Origin: Gemmatimonadota bacterium
GTDB lineage: Bacteria > Latescibacterota > UBA2968 > UBA8231
Length of the DNA stretch: 7,127 bases
Assembly (NCBI GenBank): GCA_026706165.1
Contig: JAPOZF010000570.1
Location: forward strand, 1 to 7,127
Direction of reading: 5' to 3'
Below, in pieces: positions 4,568 to 7,127 of this stretch. The translations under genes and the position numbers were made by a program. Below the pieces are notes generated by a model, which was not told where the DNA came from, ran no database searches, and saw nothing but the letters and a program-made list of their open reading frames with translations. How positions within the stretch are numbered: the stretch's first letter is position 1; the number at the start of each line of letters is the position of its first letter.

Positions 4568-6310
4568 TCAGCTCTCTCCTTCGACGCGCACGGTAACGAT
4601 GTCGGTGTCGTGGTACTGCTGGTGGCGCACTGACGAGGCGACGTGACGCAGCAGGCGCAGGGAAAGCTCGCGCTCGTCGGGGGCCTCGGCCCGTTCCCCC
4701 AGCAGCACCATCATGTCCTCGAGGTTCTCGTCCCCGATTGCGGCCACGAACTCCAGTTCCAGGGCGCTCCCGTCGCGGTTGGCGAACAGAAGCAGGCGCC
4801 GCTTCTGCCCGGCCTCTTCCCCCTCCTCCGGCATCCCGAGGCTCAACAACGTCTCCTCTCCGGCCAGGCACAGGCGCTCCACGGCCATCGCACTCCAGCC
4901 AAGGCGGCCGGCACACTCGCGCAGGAACGCCTCCACCTTGGGAACGGCGGCCCGGTCCAGCTCCATTTCGATGCGCCGCCGGCGCGGGCGGGTCAGCTCC
5001 ATGAACAGGGTCAGCACGATGGCGACGAGACCGCCCGTGGTCATGCCGTTTCCCAGCAGGACCCCCCAGGTCTCGCCGAGGGAGTCGGGGAAAATCGCCT
5101 TGTTCTGGAACCCCGTCCCGATCCAGAACCCCAACCCGGCCACCGTGGCCTTGCGGTAATCGATGCCGTCCTGGACGACGATCCTCATCCCCTGAATGAA
5201 GAGCAGCGCCAGGAGCATTGTCAGGTAGGCGGCGGCCACCGGGTTGGGAATGGCCAGTGGCAGCGCCGTCAGCTTGGGCATGAACGCCAGGGTCGCCAGG
5301 ACGATGCCGATGCATACCCCGACGTTCCGGGAGGCCACCCCGGTCATCTCGGCCAGGGGAATGCTCGAGGAGTAGGTGGTGTTGGGCACCGTGCCGGCGA
5401 CCCCGGAAAGCAGGTTGCCCACGCCGTCGGCGGCGACCGCTCCCTGCACGGTGCGGAAATCGACCGCCCGTTCGTTCCGCCAGGAGACGCGCTGAATGGC
5501 CACCGCGTCGCCGATGGTCTCAATGGCCCCGACCAGGGTCACGAACACGAACGCCGGCAGCAGCGCCCAGAACGAGGCCCCCAGATTCCATTCGAACCCC
5601 TGCCAGCCTCCAGCGGGTACCCCGACCCAGGGGGAGGAAGCGATACGCTCGACGTCGTAGAGAGCGAACAGGGAGGCCACTCCGCAGCCCACGACGATGC
5701 CGATGACGGGTGACCACAAGCGCCAGGTACCTGTTGCCCGCAGGCCCAGCGCCGCCACCGCGACCAGGGTGGCCCCGGCGGTAGCCGGGGCCGCGGCCGG
5801 CGGCGTCCCCTCGGGGACGTCGGACAGCATGTCGAAGACGATCGGCATGATGGTCACGGCGATCAGCATGATCACCGTGCCGGAGACGACCGGCGTGAGG
5901 ATTCGCCGCAGCAGCGACAGCCGCGCCGACAGGGCGAACTGGAACAGCGACGAGACGATGACGAGGGTAGCGAGCAGCGCCGGCCCGCCCTCCACCAGTG
6001 CCGCCACGCAAACGGCGATGAAGGCGCCGGAGGTGCCCATGATGAGGACGTGCCCGGAGCCGATGCGGCCGAGGCGAACCGCCTGCAGGACGGTGGTGGA
6101 TCCGCTGACCACAAGGGCGGCGAAGATGGCCCAGGTCATGTAGGTCTCGTCCTGGTCCGCCGCCCGGATCACGATGGCCGGGGTCAGGACGATCCCGGCC
6201 AGGACGAGCATGGCCGCCTGAACTCCCATGCCTGCGGACAGCAGGTGCGGCGGACGCTCGTCGGGCTGATAGCGGATCCCCGTATGGCTGGACCTGTCTC
6301 CTGAAGCCAT
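4568..6310 (-). CDS. NCS2/SLC23-family carrier fused to a C-terminal HATPase-like (SpoIIAB/RsbW-like) domain
   Basis: Inner-membrane carrier of 580 aa counted from the ATG at 6310; a TTG two codons upstream (6316) is an alternative, with GAGAG better placed for it. Residue numbers here count from that TTG. The membrane domain (about 25-440) is of the UraA/UapA type: GSGHVLIMGTSGAFIAV (86-102), the eighth-helix acidic residue in GAIETIGDA (E266), and GVASR (326-330) after the tenth segment. Known relatives import uracil, xanthine, urate or ascorbate by H+ or Na+ symport. The NAT signature region reads NTTYSSSIPLAEMTGVASR, so the usual Q/E-N-x-G is replaced by S-S-I-P and the substrate is uncertain. 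A basic linker (RPRRRR, 443-448) leads to a cytoplasmic domain of about 130 aa (453-582) absent from ordinary 430-470-aa members. Its order (KVEAFLRECAGRLGW, AVERLCLAGEETLLSL, LELEFVAAIGDENLED, ELSLRLLRHVASSV, DIVTVRVEG) resembles anti-sigma kinases with eroded ATP boxes. It lies 34 nt after the ATPase gene on the same strand, probably in the same transcript. Confidence 0.9.
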   Translation of the reverse strand: MASGDRSSHTGIRYQPDERPPHLLSAGMGVQAAMLVLAGIVLTPAIVIRAADQDETYMTWAIFAALVVSGSTTVLQAVRLGRIGSGHVLIMGTSGAFIAVCVAALVEGGPALLATLVIVSSLFQFALSARLSLLRRILTPVVSGTVIMLIAVTIMPIVFDMLSDVPEGTPPAAAPATAGATLVAVAALGLRATGTWRLWSPVIGIVVGCGVASLFALYDVERIASSPWVGVPAGGWQGFEWNLGASFWALLPAFVFVTLVGAIETIGDAVAIQRVSWRNERAVDFRTVQGAVAADGVGNLLSGVAGTVPNTTYSSSIPLAEMTGVASRNVGVCIGIVLATLAFMPKLTALPLAIPNPVAAAYLTMLLALLFIQGMRIVVQDGIDYRKATVAGLGFWIGTGFQNKAIFPDSLGETWGVLLGNGMTTGGLVAIVLTLFMELTRPRRRRIEMELDRAAVPKVEAFLRECAGRLGWSAMAVERLCLAGEETLLSLGMPEEGEEAGQKRRLLLFANRDGSALELEFVAAIGDENLEDMMVLLGERAEAPDERELSLRLLRHVASSVRHQQYHDTDIVTVRVEGES

Positions 6311-6344
6311 GCTCAAGGCACTCTCAAACCGGTCCGGCCCCGGA

Positions 6345-7127
6345 TTACGCCTCGTCCTCGTCCGGGTCGAGCACCCGGCAGTCCGTAGGCGTCCAGCCGA
6401 TGCGGATACGGTCCCCTTCCAGCACCGCGCCGTGCCCGACGACGTTGGGGATCTTGGCGATGAAGTCCGAGCGCCCGCACACGTTCAGGCGCAGGCGCAG
6501 GTGGTCGCCGAGGAAGGTGATGTCCTCGATGGCGGCGTCGAGCTCATTGCTGTAGAGACCCGGCTCCGGGGCGATGGCGACGCGCTCCGGGCGTATCGAC
6601 AGGGTGGTGGCGTCCCCGGGCCGGCAGGGAACGACGCGCAGCGCCCGTATGGTTTCGCCGCCGCTTTCCACTGTGCAGATGTCTTCGCTGACCGAGGTCA
6701 CCCGTCCGTGCAGACGGTTGTTCTCGCCTATGAACCTGGCGACGAACGAACTCTCCGGCTCTTCGTAGAGGGCTTCCGGCTCGGCGACCTGCTCGATGTC
6801 CCCCCGGCGCAGCACGGCAATCCGGTCCGACATCACCATGGCTTCCTGCTGGTCGTGGGTGACGTAGACCACGGTCACCCCGAGACTCTGGTGGATGCGC
6901 CGGATCTCGTACTGCATCTCCTCGCGCAGGCGCCTGTCGAGGGCGCCGAGCGGTTCGTCCATCAGCACCAGGTCGGGATCGAATATCAGCGCCCGGGCGA
7001 TCGCCACGCGCTGCTGCTGTCCCCCGGAGAGCTGGGCGGGCCTCCGGTCCGCAAGGCCTTCGAGGCGAACCAGCTGCAGTGCCCGCTCCACCCGCTCCCG
7101 GCAATGCTCCCGGTCGAACCCGCGCAC
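6345..7127 (-). CDS. ABC transporter ATPase, PotA-like, 3' part (N-terminus outside window)
   Basis: Nucleotide-binding subunit that powers a PotABCD-type importer at the inner face of the membrane; 260 residues are present. The signature [15 protein letters not shown] (33-47 of the fragment), Walker B with catalytic Glu LVLMDEP (53-59), D-loop GALD (61-64) and H-loop VTHDQQEA (89-96) are all intact. After RFIGENN (131-137) comes a TOBE_2-type regulatory domain (about 140-252) with LSIRPERV (176-183) and FLGDHLRL (205-212), as in PotA and related importers (COG3842). Walker A and the Q-loop lie beyond the right edge, so roughly 100 residues are missing; the GTG at the edge is not the real start. 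The stop is TAA at 6347-6345. It very likely serves the permeases and binding protein at 1-2539, although two secondary-carrier genes lie between. Confidence 0.95.
   Translation of the reverse strand: MRGFDREHCRERVERALQLVRLEGLADRRPAQLSGGQQQRVAIARALIFDPDLVLMDEPLGALDRRLREEMQYEIRRIHQSLGVTVVYVTHDQQEAMVMSDRIAVLRRGDIEQVAEPEALYEEPESSFVARFIGENNRLHGRVTSVSEDICTVESGGETIRALRVVPCRPGDATTLSIRPERVAIAPEPGLYSNELDAAIEDITFLGDHLRLRLNVCGRSDFIAKIPNVVGHGAVLEGDRIRIGWTPTDCRVLDPDEDEA

Noticed and set aside
4320..5315. 331-codon minus-strand frame spanning the convergent gap and the NCS2 3' end
   Set aside because: It is out of frame with the NCS2 gene, low-complexity Arg/Pro/Gly, and has no plausible start signal.
7125..7127. 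GTG at the right edge as the start of the ABC ATPase
   Set aside because: The Walker A and Q-loop regions needed before the signature motif are missing, so the gene clearly continues beyond the window.

Overview
The window is high-GC DNA (by eye in the mid-60s %) packed with bacterial membrane-transport genes. The strong long shadow reading frames, the PotABCD-type ABC components with Sec-type leader, the SulP-STAS and NCS2 carriers, and the compact spacing fit a high-GC Pseudomonadota genome. A gammaproteobacterium of the Ectothiorhodospiraceae/Halomonas sort is my guess, but there is no rRNA or marker gene to prove it. No tRNA, rRNA, CRISPR array, insertion sequence or phage gene was seen.

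Layout. Positions 1-2539 hold, on the minus strand, a substrate-binding protein (2539-1439), a first inner-membrane permease (1410-163) and the start of a second permease (161 to the window edge). Stop-to-start gaps are 28 and 1 nt, so this is one operon. Positions 2540-2799 are a divergent intergenic region with a perfect 13-bp palindrome and three TTGCCCG repeats 20 and 30 bp apart. Positions 2800-4416, plus strand, encode a SulP carrier with a C-terminal STAS domain; it keeps the residue pattern of the Na+/bicarbonate site of BicA. A 151-bp convergent gap follows. Positions 6310-4568, minus strand, encode an NCS2 (UraA/SLC23-fold) carrier with an unusual substrate signature and a C-terminal cytoplasmic domain that resembles a degenerate SpoIIAB/RsbW-type (HATPase) fold. 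Just upstream of it, 34 nt away, lies the 3' part of a PotA-like ABC ATPase gene (window edge to 6345).

How they may work together. The ATPase, binding protein and two permeases are the expected parts of one PotABCD-type (COG0687/1176/1177/3842) importer, but the ATPase is separated from the rest by the two secondary carriers, one of them in opposite orientation. The two carriers share the UraA-like 7+7 fold. One bears a SpoIIAA-like (STAS) domain and the other a domain that looks like the SpoIIAB-like partner of STAS proteins. In the STAS domain the usual phosphoacceptor position is Asp, and in the HATPase-like domain the ATP-binding boxes look eroded. This suggests, as a hypothesis, a transporter-borne STAS/HATPase pair used for physical coupling rather than for reversible phosphorylation. 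That pairing is the most interesting feature of the window.
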